The notes under the pieces: generated by a model
Told to the model about the DNA's origin: nothing
The model's database searches: none
What the model saw: the letters and a program-made list of their open reading frames with translations, nothing else
In this document: piece by piece, positions 63,576 to 64,000 of the stretch
How positions within the stretch are numbered: position 1 is the first letter of the stretch
How the letters are laid out: each line of letters starts with the position of its first letter
Source: AP-15 sp963700185
GTDB taxonomy: Bacteria > Pseudomonadota > Alphaproteobacteria > ATCC43930 > CGMCC-115725
DNA: 64,000 nt
NCBI GenBank assembly: GCA_963700185.1
Contig: CAVOWP010000007.1
Span: 496,001 to 560,000 of the forward strand
Direction of reading: 5' to 3'
Program-made: the position numbers and the translations under genes

Positions 63576-64000
63576 GTGGCATCCAAACGCATCCTCTTCG
63601 TTTCTAGCGTGAACGACACCCCGTGGGGAGCCGCCGAGGAACTTTGGTCGCGCGCAGCATTGGACTTGGCGGTCGACGGGTTCGCGAGTTTCGCGAGTTA
63701 CGCCGCACATTCGCCACCTCATCCGCGCATTTTGAATCTGGCCGAGCGTGGCGTAGAGGTGTGGTTTCGGCCTACGCCGTATCCGCTGCGAAAGCGCGCG
63801 TGGCGGGCTTTGACAGCACCAGAAAAGAGCCCCACGACGCTGGAAGTTGAACGGCTCATTGCGGCAAGATCGCCGCAGTTTGTGGTGATCTCCGACGGAG
63901 CACCGTTTCCGCCACTCGATTTGCTCGAGTTGTGCGTGGCTAATCACCTGCCATTTGCCATCATAGTCCACTGCAACCAGTATTTTTGGTGGCCCGCTGA
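63576..64000 (+). CDS. Glycosyltransferase family 4, N-terminal part (runs off the window)
   Basis: From GTG 63576 an open frame runs to the right edge with no stop. RILFVSSVNDTPWGAAEELWSRAALDL is the glycine/acidic opening of GT4-type enzymes, followed by ILNLAERGVEVWFRP, FVVISDGAPFPPLDLLELC and FAIIVHCNQYFWW, in the order of the N-terminal Rossmann half. Only about 140 residues are within the window, so the donor half lies outside. The ribosome binding site (TTAGAGGTACCG) is acceptable. It follows the GT2 gene by about 170 bases. Confidence 0.75.
   Translation, partial: MASKRILFVSSVNDTPWGAAEELWSRAALDLAVDGFASFASYAAHSPPHPRILNLAERGVEVWFRPTPYPLRKRAWRALTAPEKSPTTLEVERLIAARSPQFVVISDGAPFPPLDLLELCVANHLPFAIIVHCNQYFWWPA

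Noticed and set aside
1..64000. tRNA, rRNA, riboswitch, CRISPR and replication-origin signals
   Set aside because: I found no convincing cloverleaf, rRNA core, repeat-spacer array or DnaA-box cluster by eye; a covariance-model search would be needed to exclude small RNAs.

Overview
The window looks like alphaproteobacterial chromosome, probably a soil or plant-associated Hyphomicrobiales/Rhodospirillales-type organism. The grounds are high-GC coding sequence, a DUF917/hydantoinase pair, an ISNCY-type insertion sequence, a sorbosone dehydrogenase-cytochrome c fusion, a BBP2-type outer-membrane barrel beside a Wza-type lipoprotein, and a GtrA-fused glycosyltransferase. No tRNA, rRNA, CRISPR array or replication origin was found, and the taxonomic placement is an inference from gene content.

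Positions 1-14,050 form a worn catabolic region. It holds an HNH-like gene, DUF917 plus hydantoinase A, a FAD-dependent amine/amino-acid oxidoreductase, two amidohydrolases of the ACMSD type, a small cupin, a periplasmic PQQ-type sugar dehydrogenase fused to cytochrome c, and a DUF1653 protein. Between them lie an intact ISNCY element and the remains of at least four genes: the 5' end of a short-chain dehydrogenase, the 3' end of mmsA, the 3' end of an opine dehydrogenase, and a frameshifted VOC protein.

Positions 14,200-64,000 form one very large surface-polysaccharide locus (exopolysaccharide, capsule or O-antigen). It encodes about seven GT2, four GT4 and three GT39-like glycosyltransferases and one GT14 enzyme; a GDP-mannose-3,5-epimerase-like protein; an ABC-2 exporter (Wzm intact, Wzt broken); a Wza-like export lipoprotein next to a VanZ-like protein and an outer-membrane barrel; and about nine methyltransferases. 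Two modification modules stand out. At 39,041-47,646 a glucose-1-phosphate cytidylyltransferase, an SDR, three zinc-ribbon sugar C-methyltransferases, an Fe(II)/2OG-type dioxygenase, a GT2 and a PIG-L deacetylase probably build and attach a branched C-methyl sugar. At 56,268-60,160 an SxtJ-like protein, a 50-residue DUF5989 protein, a NodU/CmcH-type carbamoyltransferase and an SGNH hydrolase probably carbamoylate and trim or acylate the glycan. A three-gene operon at 27,998-30,373 encodes a proline-rich linker protein, a secreted jelly-roll/lectin-like protein and a broken membrane protein.

The polysaccharide locus is mosaic. It contains a decayed IS1380-type transposase, a serine-recombinase remnant, AT-richer islands (25,760-27,805 and 60,171-61,133), a tandem methyltransferase duplication with one copy interrupted by a stop codon, and several genes whose conserved protein runs continuously across two or three frames. 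The many single-base frameshifts could be real decay or uncorrected sequence errors. The large truncations cannot be explained by sequencing error. The last gene runs off the right edge.
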